The position numbers were made by a program, and so were the translations under genes. 64,000 bases of DNA, from NCBI GenBank assembly GCA_963693365.1, contig CAVNZM010000008.1, positions 7,502,001 through 7,566,000 on the forward strand, in the 5' to 3' direction. Within the stretch, counting starts at the first letter, position 1; each line of letters begins with the position of its first letter. The notes beneath the pieces are model-generated. The model saw nothing but the letters and a program-made list of their open reading frames with translations, was not told the origin of the DNA and ran no database searches. This DNA comes from Amoebidium appalachense (lineage: Eukaryota > Ichthyosporea). This document shows positions 1-10,761 of this stretch, piece by piece.

Positions 1-646
1 AGTGGTATCCATAGAAACCGGGGTGGCTCCCTGCGCCGTGGATGTTTCGCTCTGCAACTTGACGCAACGACGAGCCCAATCGGCCCGTTCCTGCAACTCG
101 CGGGCGGCTGAGGCGCGACGAAGAGCCATATCCACACTATTCAGAGCAGACATCCATTCCCTCCTCTCTGATTCACTTGAGAGTTTCATCAAGAGGTACT
201 TGTGATTCAAGATGTCCAGGATGTCCCAAGCAATTTTAAAATACTTCCACAGAAACTTTTCCTCTCCATACCACAAGCTGATCTGCAGGTCAGGCATATC
301 ACGGTGAGTGCGTGTCAGAGACGAGAAGGAGAGAAGGTGGGGGGCGAGGGGGGGGGGAGGGTTAAAGGTGGGGCGCCGGGGCTGGGAGTGAGGAGGTGGT
401 ATTGGTGCCAGTGGCAGCGGCAGTGGTGGTGGTGGTGGTGGTGGTGGTGGGGGGGGGGGGGGGGGGGGGGGGAGAGAGAGGTAAACTGAAACGACAGGGG
501 AAAGGGGCCATGCACAAGGCTGCAAGATGGGATATCCGGTCCGTGCATGTAGAAGGTGCTGCTGCAGTGATGTGGAGGGCAAGATAGAAGAACTGGGCGC
601 CGCAGGGTCGGGTGGGAGAGAAAGAGAGAGGGAAGGGGGAGGGAGA

Positions 647-693
<47 letters not shown>

Positions 694-695
694 TC

Positions 696-742
<47 letters not shown>

Positions 743-946
743 AGAGAGAGCCTCGGAGATAGAGAGAGAGAGAGAGAGAGAGTCTGTGTGTGTGTGTGTG
801 TGTGTGTGTGAAGAGAGGGAGATGGAGGGAGAGGCGCTTTTTTTTTGGGGGGGGGGGGGGGGGAGGCTGATGTTTCATTATTTTCTTCTTCTTTTTCTTT
901 TCTTTTTTTTTTTTTTTTTTTTGGGGGGGGGGGGGGGGGGGGAGAG

Positions 947-991
<45 letters not shown>

Positions 992-1952
992 AGCTTGAGG
1001 GGGTGTGTTCATGTATGTGAATGTGCCATAGTGTATGAAACCCGTGTGACAGGAGAAAGGTTATAAGAGGACCAGTGCAAAAGATTATTTGGGGCTGAAA
1101 ATCTTGGGCACTGAATGGCCAGTCTGCCTTTTTTTTAAAAATTCACATGGAGCAGGGTGCACCTTTCAGTGCTGATTATAAGGGGGATAACCCCTGCATT
1201 CGTGCATTGAATACGTTTAGTGTTTTGCCCTTTTCATTTTGAATTCATGAACTCTAGCTGCATGAGCTTTAGCACAGGCTTCTTCCAAATATTCATCCCG
1301 TGTGGCATTCGCGGGTTATTTCTCTGTGAAGTGTGCTTCCTGAGGTGTGCATGTGTGTGTAAACTTAGAGCGTGCGCCATGGCATGTGTGCGTGTGTACC
1401 ACGGCATGTGTGCGTGTGTGCTTGTGTAGCTTTGCTTCTCCTCTCTCTCTCCCCCCCCCCCCCCCCCCCCCCCCCTTTTTTTTTTTTTTTTTTTGGGGGG
1501 GTCGGGGGGGGGGGGGGGGGGTGAGGGGGGTGGAGGGGCAACCGCACAACTACAAAGTATGCTGGGACCATAGGTCGAACCAGTGAAGGAGGAAAGGAGA
1601 GAAAGGAAGGATAGGGGGGGGGGGGAAAGGGGGGGGGGGGAGAGGAGGGAGGGGTAATGCTGCCTACCAAACCACCAAGATCTACAAATTCCCGAAATTT
1701 CGAAAAGATGTTTGATAGTGGTTGATAAAACGGGCAATGATCGGTGCAGGACACCCACCAGTGTTCTCGTCGTGTCCAAACTCTCATAATAGCATTGATG
1801 GACGTGAAAGCGCATAAAGCTCCGAGTCACGCTGTCATCGTTGGCATTGTAGAGAACAAGGTAGCCGTTGTCCTGCATATTATGGACAAGTTGAGTGTGG
1901 TCGCTCCAATGATATTAAATGTTTGGTAGTGTGAGGTAGATATTAGAAGGAA

Positions 1953-1986
<34 letters not shown>

Positions 1987-2387
1987 GGAACGAGCTGTAG
2001 AAAGGTGGAGCCATCCCGACATTCACCGAGGAGTGTCCGGGCTGCGAAAAAGAACACAGCCTGAAGAGAGCCCTTTCATTTGTGGGTGGGTGGGGGTTGA
2101 AGCAAGCTTTGGCTCGAAACAAAGATAGTACATCCTTTAGAGCAGTGGAAGAGATAGTCTTGGGAAGAGTGGGTGTGTGAGTGACAATGCGTGTGTGTGT
2201 ACGTGTGTGTGTGTGTGTGTTTGTATGTGTGTGTGTGTGGTTGTGCGAGTGTGCATGCGTGTGTGCGTGCGTGCGTGCGTGTGTGTGTGTGTCTGCGTGT
2301 GTGTGTGTGTGTGTTATGTGTGTGTGTGCACGTGCACTTGTGCGTGTGCGTTGTGTGAAGCGGGGCAGTGTTGGTGCTGGGGGGCCG

Positions 2388-2420
<33 letters not shown>

Positions 2421-2546
2421 GGGGGGGGGAGGGGGGGGGACACACGTATAACTTTGCAAAGTGAGGAGTCCAAATATAAAGTGACCAAGGACTGTCCTGA
2501 CGAACCTGGACCAGACCTTGAAACACAACTGTGGCATTATCCAGCC
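1..2546 (-). CDS. Unidentified multi-exon gene, cut by the left window edge
   Basis: Four minus-strand exons join with consistent splice phase: 2546-2446 (or starting at 2528), 2158-1992, 1903-1759 and 282-1, the last still open at the edge. The 2546 exon ends in phase 0 before GTGTGT; the 2158 exon leaves two bases that complete a codon with the first base of the 1903 exon; the 1903 exon ends in phase 0 and the 282 exon begins in phase 0 after a CTGCAG acceptor. Recognisable segments are [17 protein letters not shown] (1903 exon) and [15 protein letters not shown], then [11 protein letters not shown] and a basic helical tail (282 exon). WYGEE recalls the end of PRDM/SET domains, and ESERREW recalls the last helix of a PH domain, but neither resemblance is strong enough to name a family. 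Introns carry poly-C and (CA)n in the sense strand. The donor after the 2158 exon (GTTCCT) is poor. Confidence 0.55.
422..1000. repeat. Low-complexity block: (GGT)n, poly-G, (GA)n, (GT)n, poly-T/poly-G
   Basis: In order: (GGT)n running into G (422-471), (GA)n interrupted by two similar GCCTCGG spacers (617-782), (GT)n (783-810), T followed by G (838-862), T about 20 followed by G-rich sequence (902-990). Together with 1001-1758 this is the intron between the 282 and 1903 exons of the left-edge gene. I see no gene on it; long open frames here are repeat translations. Confidence 0.85.
1441..1521. repeat. Composite (CT)n - poly-C - poly-T - poly-G tract
   Basis: About 30 C, about 18 T and then G-rich sequence follow one another directly. 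It is intronic to the left-edge minus-strand gene. Poly-G also occurs at 1958-1985 and 2388-2440, with imperfect (GT)n at 2189-2335, all in introns of the same gene. Confidence 0.85.
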
Positions 2547-2720
2547 CTGTGCAGCCGGCGAGTCAATGTCAGTATGTAGACTCGGCTCGGTCATGTACTA
2601 GTACTAATAGTGGTAGGGGTTTGAGGAGTGAAATGGTTATATTTGTTTGAAATTTAAAGATGCGGCAGGACCCGGAGTTGAGGTTGCGAAGCAGAGACTA
2701 GGAGAGGATGGTGGGTATAC

Positions 2721-2837
2721 GTGGGAGCAGACGTTGGGCAGATGCGGGTTGTGACAGGCACTATTCTCAATAAATCGGATCACTTTGACTAAGTTCAGCG
2801 ACCTCGAGGATCCCACACTTCCCAACTGGCAACCTTC
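2721..2837 (-). CDS. Candidate upstream exon of the left-edge gene
   Basis: A 39-codon open stretch lies between a good acceptor (TTTTGTATAG) and a GTATAC donor on the minus strand. It encodes SRSLNLVKVIRFIENSACH and looks coding. It ends in phase 0, whereas the next exon (2546 or 2528) needs one carried base, so either an exon is missing between them or one boundary is wrong. Confidence 0.3.
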
Positions 2838-2880
2838 CTATACAAAATTGCAAGAGGCCGGGGAGGCTTCCCGCATGTCT

Positions 2881-2924
2881 ATATATATGTCTATATATAT
2901 ATATATATATATATAGACATATAT

Positions 2925-2971
<47 letters not shown>
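2881..2971. repeat. (TA)n array with internal palindrome
   Basis: Long TATATA runs are interrupted by GTCTATATATAT on one side and ATATAGACAT on the other, so the array is close to a perfect inverted repeat able to extrude as a cruciform. Confidence 0.85.
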
Positions 2972-2973
<2 letters not shown>

Positions 2974-2985
2974 TACGGCAACTAC

Positions 2986-3170
2986 GCTGTCTTCTAGAGA
3001 ATCGACGTGTTCTGCCGTGCTGTGCCAAGGCTTCCGCTTGACACCGCTACAGCATTCCCAGCCACCGCGGCCGGGTAAACTATCGAAGTAGGGCTCCGGA
3101 GAATCAATATATATTGAGTCAAACGCCAACCAAGCAACTTCGGGGTTTTCTCCAAATTATAAAAAGGTGG
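2986..3170 (-). CDS. Candidate exon, minus strand
   Basis: An open minus-strand frame reads through WLAFDSIYIDSPEPYF and then a Cys/Trp-rich piece, GRGGWECCSGVKRKPW, up to a possible GTAGTT donor. It has no in-frame stop and the composition of a real protein. It lies directly upstream of the (TA)n array and just beyond the LINE fragment, so it could be a further exon of the left-edge gene or part of an unrelated decayed element. Confidence 0.25.
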
Positions 3171-3396
3171 TTATTCCTTGTAATGTAATCTCTATGAAGG
3201 CATGTAAATTCTCCTGGAAGTACGCACCTGCCATTCTGAGCTTGGTAACGAAGCCGTGAACCCTCTTTACAGAATTCTGGCCGCCGGACCAGATAACAGG
3301 TGGCCCACCAGTTACAACGTTAACTCAGCTGCAGCTGCAGGCAAAAAAGACATCCATATGGCACCGTGGCGGCACGCCCCGGACCAGTTAAAATAG

Positions 3397-3430
3397 ATTG
3401 TGTGTTCAATGAAATTGTGTGTTCAATGAG
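3397..3430. repeat. 17-bp tandem duplication
   Basis: The unit ATTGTGTGTTCAATGAA is followed directly by a copy differing at the last base. The surrounding 3171-3690 stretch has no gene I can support. Confidence 0.85.
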
Positions 3431-3689
3431 GCCCCACACAGCTGCATGCTGGCGCTGCATGCGCAGTTCGGTTATTGGAAGTTTCGAAGTCTAGCTAGTG
3501 AAGACTCGTGATCATGATCATGAACGGATCGAGACTGTGTGTGACAAGGCAAGGCTGTCCTCGGAATGAGATGGAGCCAAATTTAAATAGGGACTATGTA
3601 GCCTGGCTTCTCACCTTGACAAATGAGCCCGCACAATCGTAATCTGCCGAAAATAGTTGTACCCAATCACATTGTGCCTCCAGGCTCCG

Positions 3690-5183
3690 AGGCTCAGGGT
3701 TGGAACCGTATTGCTGTTGAGCTTCAACCATCAACACCGCCTAAAATGGGGGGCCCTTGGGGAGCATGCGCATCAAAATGGTTTGCTTCAGGGATCTCTC
3801 AGTCCACTTTTGTTCAATATTTTCATAGATGATTTAGCAGTCGAACTAGGAAAACTTCCTGTAGATACACCCCTCCCCTTTCCCCCTGCTCTCCTGTATG
3901 CTGACGATGTGTGCCTTCTTTCCCACTGCCCGCGCCGTTTGCAACGTTTGTTCAATGTAGTCACACAATGGGGAAGGGTGAATCTCATGGAAGCTAACAT
4001 TACTAAATCTGGTGTTATTGTCCCTCGCCCGGTCTCACTCTCCCCCCTCCCCCAACAAAGCTTTTTTCTTTTCGACACACTTGTCCCTGTGAAGCTGTGT
4101 TACAAGTACCTTAGTGTCCCTATAAATGCAGATGGTATTATGTTTATGTATAAGTATGATGCGCGCCAGGGTTGCTAGTGCTAGACGACAATTGAATTTG
4201 TTTCGCGGTAACCATTTCCGTAGCATCCCCGTGCACCCCCTTAATCGTATTGTTTTCATTCGCACCTTCATCCTTCCCACCGGTGAATATGGTTTGCCCT
4301 AAGCTTGCTAGCTGCACTGCATGATGATGATATTATAGAAACACTTGAACCGTTTACTGATTTCTTGTGTCGTGATGTTTCCTCCTTCTTGGGTGCAGGG
4401 TGTGGGAAAGGTATATCTGTCCCGGTCATTTGTTCTATGTTTGGTCTCGTCCCAACACGTGCACGCCTCACCTACCTCGCACTCAAATTCCACCTACACC
4501 TAGATGCACTCAGACGCATTTTCCCTCACTATCCTCTTTTTTCTCTGCCTGCACGTTGCTCTTCCCTCCCTCCTTCTTCTCCCTCTCTCTCTCTCTCCCT
4601 CCCCCCATTCCCAACCCAATTACCTTCTCTTTCCCAAATACTCCACCCTTCCGGGCCCATTGTGAAGGAATATATTGTGTGGAGTCGCATTCCTGTAGAG
4701 ATTAGACCAGATGACAGTAGGCACTTGGAATGGCTAGCTGTAATTGACCGTTTTCTATACAATTATCGTCTGACCCAGCTCTCTGATTACGCAACAAACA
4801 CACAGCTCCTCCCTAAATATATGTATAATACCAATCGTAGTGGCGAATCGCTGATTGATAGTTTTATATCTGAACTACCATACTCATACTGTGTACGTGC
4901 TATTCAATGGAGATGTAAAAGGTATAAAGTGATTAAGTTTCGGTGCCCGTCTAATGTTAACACACCACACGAGTTCAAACGTACCTGTGTCGATAGATGT
5001 GATTTGCTTACAACCTGCAGTATACCCGTTGAGATATACAATGAGTACAATAATGTACGTAACTGCGACTTTCTGAAAGATTTTCCTAACTTCACGATTC
5101 TTGATTTTTTACTTAACTCCGGCGACTTCCTTCTGTTCCAAAAATGTATGGATTATCTAGAAGAGTATTTACAAAACGTGTAG
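3690..5183 (+). pseudogene. Decayed non-LTR (LINE-type) retrotransposon, reverse transcriptase and C-terminal region
   Basis: The first frame (to 4178) contains the RT signature GLLQGSLSPLLFNIFIDDL, then the catalytic block LLYADDVCLLS (YADD). Coding then moves to a second frame at about 4150-4300 (thumb-like MRARVASARRQLNLFRGN, ending EYGLP) and to a third frame from about 4305 to the TAG at 5183, ending YLEEYLQNV. There are therefore at least two frameshifts. The upstream RT blocks and any endonuclease are missing, so the copy is 5' truncated; the exact 5' edge is uncertain. The C-terminal part has spaced Cys/His residues but no domain I can name. An A-rich tail follows. The element cannot encode an intact polymerase as read. 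Confidence 0.8.
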
Positions 5184-5188
5184 CACCC

Positions 5189-5228
5189 AAAAAAAAAGAA
5201 AAAAAGAAAAAGGGGGGGGGGGGGGGGT
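5189..5228 (+). other. A-rich tail of the LINE copy, followed by poly-G
   Basis: A-rich sequence with single G interruptions starts six bases after the LINE stop codon and runs into about 16 G. This is the expected place for a retrotransposed 3' tail. Confidence 0.6.
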
Positions 5229-5945
5229 GTTTGAAGCCTATAATATTGTCTAACTCGGTTTCTATTTAAGCTTTTGCTATATACTCTGTAACCCGTTGGG
5301 GAGTGACTGTTGGCCAGGTGCCACAGCATCGTATCACAGCTTCAGCTTTAAGTCGATAATAAACAGCACATTCCCCCATGCGCATCACGAATTCGAAAGG
5401 CTACAACAGAGATAGAATTGCTAGATAGAATGGCATGATTACAAGCCCTGGTCAGTGGGCGGGGCTCGATATTGCACATGAGAAAAGCTGGAGGAAAGTT
5501 CTTGAACAGAAATATATATATAGTCGATCATCGACTCATGATGTACACGAAAGCTGTTACGACGGCACCCTAGTTAGCCTTACCCGTATCAGGGTCTCCC
5601 GTTAATCGTAAATACGACGAATTTTTTATCACACATAATTGACGACAGCACTGAATTAGATGTTCAAGAGCTGTAGCTGAGCGAGGACGTAAATGATCAT
5701 GATGGTCACAGTTTTAGAACCGTAATATTGGTTCGTTTTCCCCCATTTTTGCTTACTACCGTGCCCTGGGCGACCAATCATTTACGAATGTCGCACTGTT
5801 ATGGATGATGAAATGATTGGCTATAGGTAGATTACATGATGATCGATATCCATAATGTGAATCATGTGATTGGTGTTGCAACTGCAGGGCAGGGCCTCAT
5901 GAACAGTCTGAAAGTCTGTCTGTTATAGGCCCGGGTAGATCTAGC

Positions 5946-5993
5946 CTATAGCACGGCCATCTAGAAACATCTCTAGATGGCCGTGATCTATAG
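5946..5993. repeat. Perfect-arm hairpin (about 20-bp arms, 6-base loop)
   Basis: The left arm CTATAGCACGGCCATCTAGA pairs with 5972-5993, which carries two extra bases near its distal end. The loop is AACATC. No T-run follows, so it is not a factor-independent terminator. Confidence 0.8.
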
Positions 5994-6008
5994 CCTGCCT
6001 TCCGAAGC

Positions 6009-6135
6009 CTTTTGAATTGACCTGGGTATGACTCTGGCACGTACTGACGGTGCCTGGGCTGCTTTGAAATTAATCTTTTTGAATTGACCTGGGTATGACT
6101 CTGGCACGTACTGACGTTGCCTGGGCTGCTTTGAA
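6009..6135 (+). repeat. Direct duplication, 67-bp period
   Basis: Copies at about 6009-6068 and 6076-6135 share GAATTGACCTGGGTATGACT and the following 35 bases, with a single G/T difference seen. Confidence 0.9.
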
Positions 6136-6189
6136 CTTGCCGTTCGCCTCACACCCATTTTTCCTTACACTCTCGCGACCGCGCGCACT

Positions 6190-6545
<356 letters not shown>

Positions 6546-7173
6546 TACACCAAACCGCCCCCCCCCGCCCCCAAAACACAAACGGACACACACTCACTCA
6601 CACACAAACAAAAAGCACAAACGGGTACAGGCCGACCCCAAACAGATGCACTTAGTACTAGACCAGACCAACAGAACGAAGCTAACGGAGCAGCGGTAGT
6701 GCTTCAAACACCTCTCTACACGTACTTCCCCCCCCCCCCCCCCCCCCCCTCACTCCCTTCCATCCCCCCCTTTGCTGTCTGAAAGCATTGTTACCTCCGT
6801 AGGATCCTTCTTTGCAACACCCCCACCGGCCCCAGGGTCATCTCAACCGCTTACCACCTGCCCGAAACCCACCCACACCACACTACAAAAAAACTCACAC
6901 GAAACAGACAAATAATGGGCCGTGGGGAGGGGAGGGGGGGGGGTGGGGGGTGGGGGGGGAGTGAAACTGGCTCCACGCAAGAGGGGGAGTAAGCGGAGGG
7001 GGGCCGGGGAGAGAGAGGAGGAGGAAGATACCTCAGTAAGGCGGCTGTCAGAGTGTTACACGAGGCGAGTATGCGTAGAGTGGCTTGGACATCTGTAGGC
7101 ACACTTGCGTAAAAACCATCGACAAGTTGGCCACTCTGACGGAGCTTCGCGCTCAAGGCGATGGTGGACTCAG

Positions 7174-7653
7174 TGTAAACAGTTGGACTAGTTAGGATAA
7201 GGCAGAGTACAACTGAATCAAAATAAAGACAGAGAACGGGTAGAAAGGCACACGCGGCCAGGTTGCGTTTACTATGGGCCGACTCAGTCTGTCTCAGACT
7301 TCACTGATGTGATCCCCGTACTGGGACGGCTTTCTTATATAGCCCCCAGGTTTCGGATCAAGGCCCAGGATTGGTTCATCCGCGGCCAGCGCGGGTGGCA
7401 ACATGCCATTCGTGATTCTGGTGCGGTCCGAGCCAGTCAGACCTTCGTCCTATTTATGCAAACCTCTTATTGGTTCACTTCGTTTATGTGGTATGAAGCG
7501 GAAGAACCATATATGGTTCAATTCTTAGGTCAGAGTGAGTCCTATTGGTGCGGACATAATATTTATGTGATATTCATGACAAAGCACGAATCGTGTGCTA
7601 GTAGATCACATTCTTTAGTAAACATGTACAGTTCATGTGTACAGTTGTTTACA
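7174..7653 (-). repeat. Left LTR (3' LTR of the element)
   Basis: 480 bp, matching the right LTR with only two differences seen: the second base of the LTR as read on the plus strand, and a G/A in the tract near 7260/10368. Confidence 0.9.
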
Positions 7654-7664
7654 CTCCCCCCCTT
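7654..7664 (-). other. Putative polypurine tract
   Basis: AAGGGGGGGAG on the minus strand abuts the left LTR, as expected for the plus-strand DNA primer of an LTR element. Confidence 0.6.
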
Positions 7665-8905
7665 GTTGGGAGCCTGGTGGTGTCGTTAGACAAGCAAACC
7701 ACCAGGCTGAGAGGCGATAAACAACCTTCAGCGAGAATTCTCGTGCGCCGACCTGCTGGGCAGAACAGAGCAAGGACGGTTGAATAGAGTTGTGCACGTC
7801 TATGAGCACTTCTTCATTTGCCAAAACGTAAATTCATGCAGCATTCTTCTGTGATTTCATTTTCGTGGCGAAGATTATTGCAGAGTGTGTGTGCGAATAA
7901 TTCGCTAAGCCTTCGTCTCTGTGCTTGGCTTTTCTGTAGAAGTAGTATTTTCCTTTTTGGGAATTTTTCCTTTTTAGGATACTCCCGCAGATTCGTTTTC
8001 AATTGCGAGTAATTTGGTTGTGTGGATGAATGATCATACCAAACATTCGATAATGAATATAACTCAAGCCTTAGGTCACTTCGTAGCTCAGGTAGTGGTG
8101 GATAGCTTCAAGGCTTAGCCGCTGCTCCTTATCCCGGTTCTACCTTAAGACTGTAAGCCGAGATACCATGGCCGGAAAAGCCACTTCTTTCATGAACAAA
8201 GAGCACTTCTTTCCTTTCAGCTTTAACCCTGCATCATCGGAGCTGGGAAAAACAGAATAAAAATGCCCAAGTGTTCTTCGTTGGGCGACATAAAGAAATA
8301 TATCAGCCCGTCAGAATTCGAACCAGTAAAAACCCAGTTCATAATTCATAAGAAGAGGGTAGGCAAAGCAAACCTTCTTCAGAAAACACATGCTTCCATT
8401 CGTGAGCAGTTTTCGTATCCCATTTGCCAGCCATTTTCGTTGAGCAGGGGGATTCCAGGCATAATACATTCTTCTGGAGGCTTGGCCTAAAAAGAAAAGT
8501 CGTCACAGTCGCCCTTTCTTTTGTAAGCAACTTCGTGAGCGCGCTTCGTGTTTTCATATCCTCCAGTGCAGGTCTGGATGGTGCCCCATCCTCTGCTTCA
8601 TTTGTAGGTGGCCCTACTGTAGGTTCTGTTCGTTGTGTGGAATACCAAAACCATTCGTATTCGTGGAACTGCTTTGTGCTGTGCTTTCTTTCGTGTTGGT
8701 GTTCATGAAGTTACCCAATTCACACACCTACTGCTTTCATACATCAGACGTAAGTAGCTGCCTGGGGAGTGTGTGGTTCGTGTTCGTGGCATTCTTCTGT
8801 TCCTTCGTGAGAAGAATATTCGTTTTAGCAGAGGTGCCCAATAAGGCAGCTTGTGGGGTTGTCTCCCGCATGTGCCCATTGGTGGGGTATGCACGTGCTA
8901 AATTG

Positions 8906-9835
8906 TTACAGTGTCATCATATTGCAAGGGAATAACATGGTCACCTCCGTACCAGGGCCTAGGTACACATGATGGTCCGATGTGTTAGTCAACAACACCT
9001 TGCATTCGTATTCGTATTCGTCTTCCACGTCACTTTCTTCAGTAGTGAAGGAGGGTATTCGTAATTCGAAACTGAAAGGCTTCCAGCCAAAATACTGACA
9101 CTGTATGCTGGGGTTGTGAGGGAACGGTGCCCATACCACATTCTTTTGTTTTCTTTATTCTGGTGGGGGTGTGCCGGCAGCAATTTTATTTTGCATGCGG
9201 GTATTCCAGGCTTTACAGCATAGTTCGTATGGTTTAGTATTTGTACAGTATTGCCACACACTGGCAGTTACCTGTAAATTCGTACCCCACAGCTTCGTTT
9301 GTTTCGCATGCACGAACAAAAGTTCTGCATCGACTTTATTACATGCCTTCTGTGCACCAAGAGTGCAAATTCGTTGGGGCATGGCACCAGGAAGGGCCAT
9401 ACATGAGGCATATGTTCGTAATGTGTTTACTAAGGCATGCCAGCATACGTTCATGCGCATGTTGTGCATCCTGTGCGCTAAACTATGGGGCATGCTGTAT
9501 TCGACAACAGCAAGAAATTCGAAGCATGCATGCAAAACTACTTTCACAGCACCTTATGTCCTACATGCTATAGGAACAGCGACTATCTTCTTCTTTAAAT
9601 GCATTCGTGCTGAAAGTGGCCGTGCATCTGGCTTGCGAGTGTGGACGTGCATGCGGTGGCATGGACACGATGGCAGTGTGCAATAGCGCAATGCACGCAA
9701 GGGCAACGGTTTTATTTTCTTCCTAACATAGAGGGGGCTGTGTGCATTGCAACCCAAGCAGTGTTGTGCATTCGTTCTTTCATTTTCGTATTTCCAATTC
9801 ATTTTGCTTTCGTTTTTCGTTTTTTGTCGTTTGAT
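8906..9835 (-). pseudogene. Degenerate internal frame of the LTR element
   Basis: One minus-strand frame runs about 0.9 kb with two TAA stops, near 9555 and 9156. The first piece is basic and Cys/His-rich (AQHCLGCNAHSPLYVRKK). The last contains NTSDHHVYLGPGTEVTMLFP after an acidic DVEDEYEYE stretch. I do not recognise gag, protease, RT or integrase. The frame may be a decayed gag-like protein or a captured sequence. Confidence 0.4.
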
Positions 9836-10262
9836 AACTTCGTTACTTCGTTTTGTTTTCGTGTTGCATTCATTTCGTATTTCCTCTATGCATTCGTTTG
9901 TCGTTAATTCTTTATTTCATTGTGTATTCGTGATGGTTCGTTTTTCGTTGGTTCATTGCTTCGTTAGCAATTCTTTATTCGTTTGTTCGTGTATTCGTTG
10001 TTTCGTTGTGTATTCGTTTTTCTTCACATTTTTTTTGTGTCGTAGCAAAAGCCGTTTTACATGCTTTCAATTCTTTCCGTGTAGGTGGGCTGGCCACTTC
10101 AAACTTGTCGGTGTATATATTCTAAGTCGGACAAGGAAAGATGTACCTATCATCGTGGTAAAAAGGATTTGTGATCGGCCATGGCAGATTCTTGGGGTAA
10201 TTGAAAGATGTGAGATTCTTGTGCTGATTGAAAGATGTGAGATTCGAAGGATGCGAGATTCT

Positions 10263-10280
10263 TGAACTGCGCGGTCGCCA
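10263..10280 (-). promoter_or_regulatory. Putative primer-binding site
   Basis: On the minus strand, one base inside the right LTR, the sequence starts TGGCGACCGCGCAGTTCA. TGG complements a tRNA CCA end, and TGGCGACC starts are common in Ty3-type elements. The tRNA is not identified. Confidence 0.55.
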
Positions 10281-10281
10281 A

Positions 10282-10761
10282 TTTAAACAGTTGGACTAGT
10301 TAGGATAAGGCAGAGTACAACTGAATCAAAATAAAGACAGAGAACGGGTAGAAAGGCACACGCGGCCAAGTTGCGTTTACTATGGGCCGACTCAGTCTGT
10401 CTCAGACTTCACTGATGTGATCCCCGTACTGGGACGGCTTTCTTATATAGCCCCCAGGTTTCGGATCAAGGCCCAGGATTGGTTCATCCGCGGCCAGCGC
10501 GGGTGGCAACATGCCATTCGTGATTCTGGTGCGGTCCGAGCCAGTCAGACCTTCGTCCTATTTATGCAAACCTCTTATTGGTTCACTTCGTTTATGTGGT
10601 ATGAAGCGGAAGAACCATATATGGTTCAATTCTTAGGTCAGAGTGAGTCCTATTGGTGCGGACATAATATTTATGTGATATTCATGACAAAGCACGAATC
10701 GTGTGCTAGTAGATCACATTCTTTAGTAAACATGTACAGTTCATGTGTACAGTTGTTTACA
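10282..10761 (-). repeat. Right LTR (5' LTR of the element)
   Basis: 480-bp partner of the left LTR. A long frame in each LTR is identical in both copies simply because the LTRs are duplicates; it is not evidence of a gene. Confidence 0.9.

Larger units (their letters stand above)
5229..6180. other. Non-coding spacer
   Basis: There is no supported gene. It holds three CCAATC/GATTGG hexamers (near 5773, 5813 and 5867), the hairpin at 5946-5993 and the duplication at 6009-6135. Confidence 0.6.
7174..10761 (-). mobile_element. LTR retrotransposon, 3,588 bp, recently inserted
   Basis: Near-identical 480-bp LTRs bound the element, and CTCAG flanks it as a 5-bp target-site duplication (7169-7173 and 10762-10766). 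LTR ends are TGTAAACA/TGTTTACA; one end has mutated to TTTAAACA. A primer-binding-like sequence beginning TGGCGACC next to the right LTR and a purine tract next to the left LTR place its transcription on the minus strand. The internal 2.6 kb shows no reverse transcriptase, integrase or protease I can recognise, so it appears non-autonomous. Confidence 0.9.

Noticed and set aside
7309-7689. 126-residue plus-strand frame duplicated at 10417
   Set aside because: It lies within the two LTRs and opposes the element's transcription; duplication follows from the LTRs.
9171-9686. 171-residue plus-strand frame
   Set aside because: Antisense to the minus-strand internal frame of the LTR element, which fits the PBS and PPT orientation.
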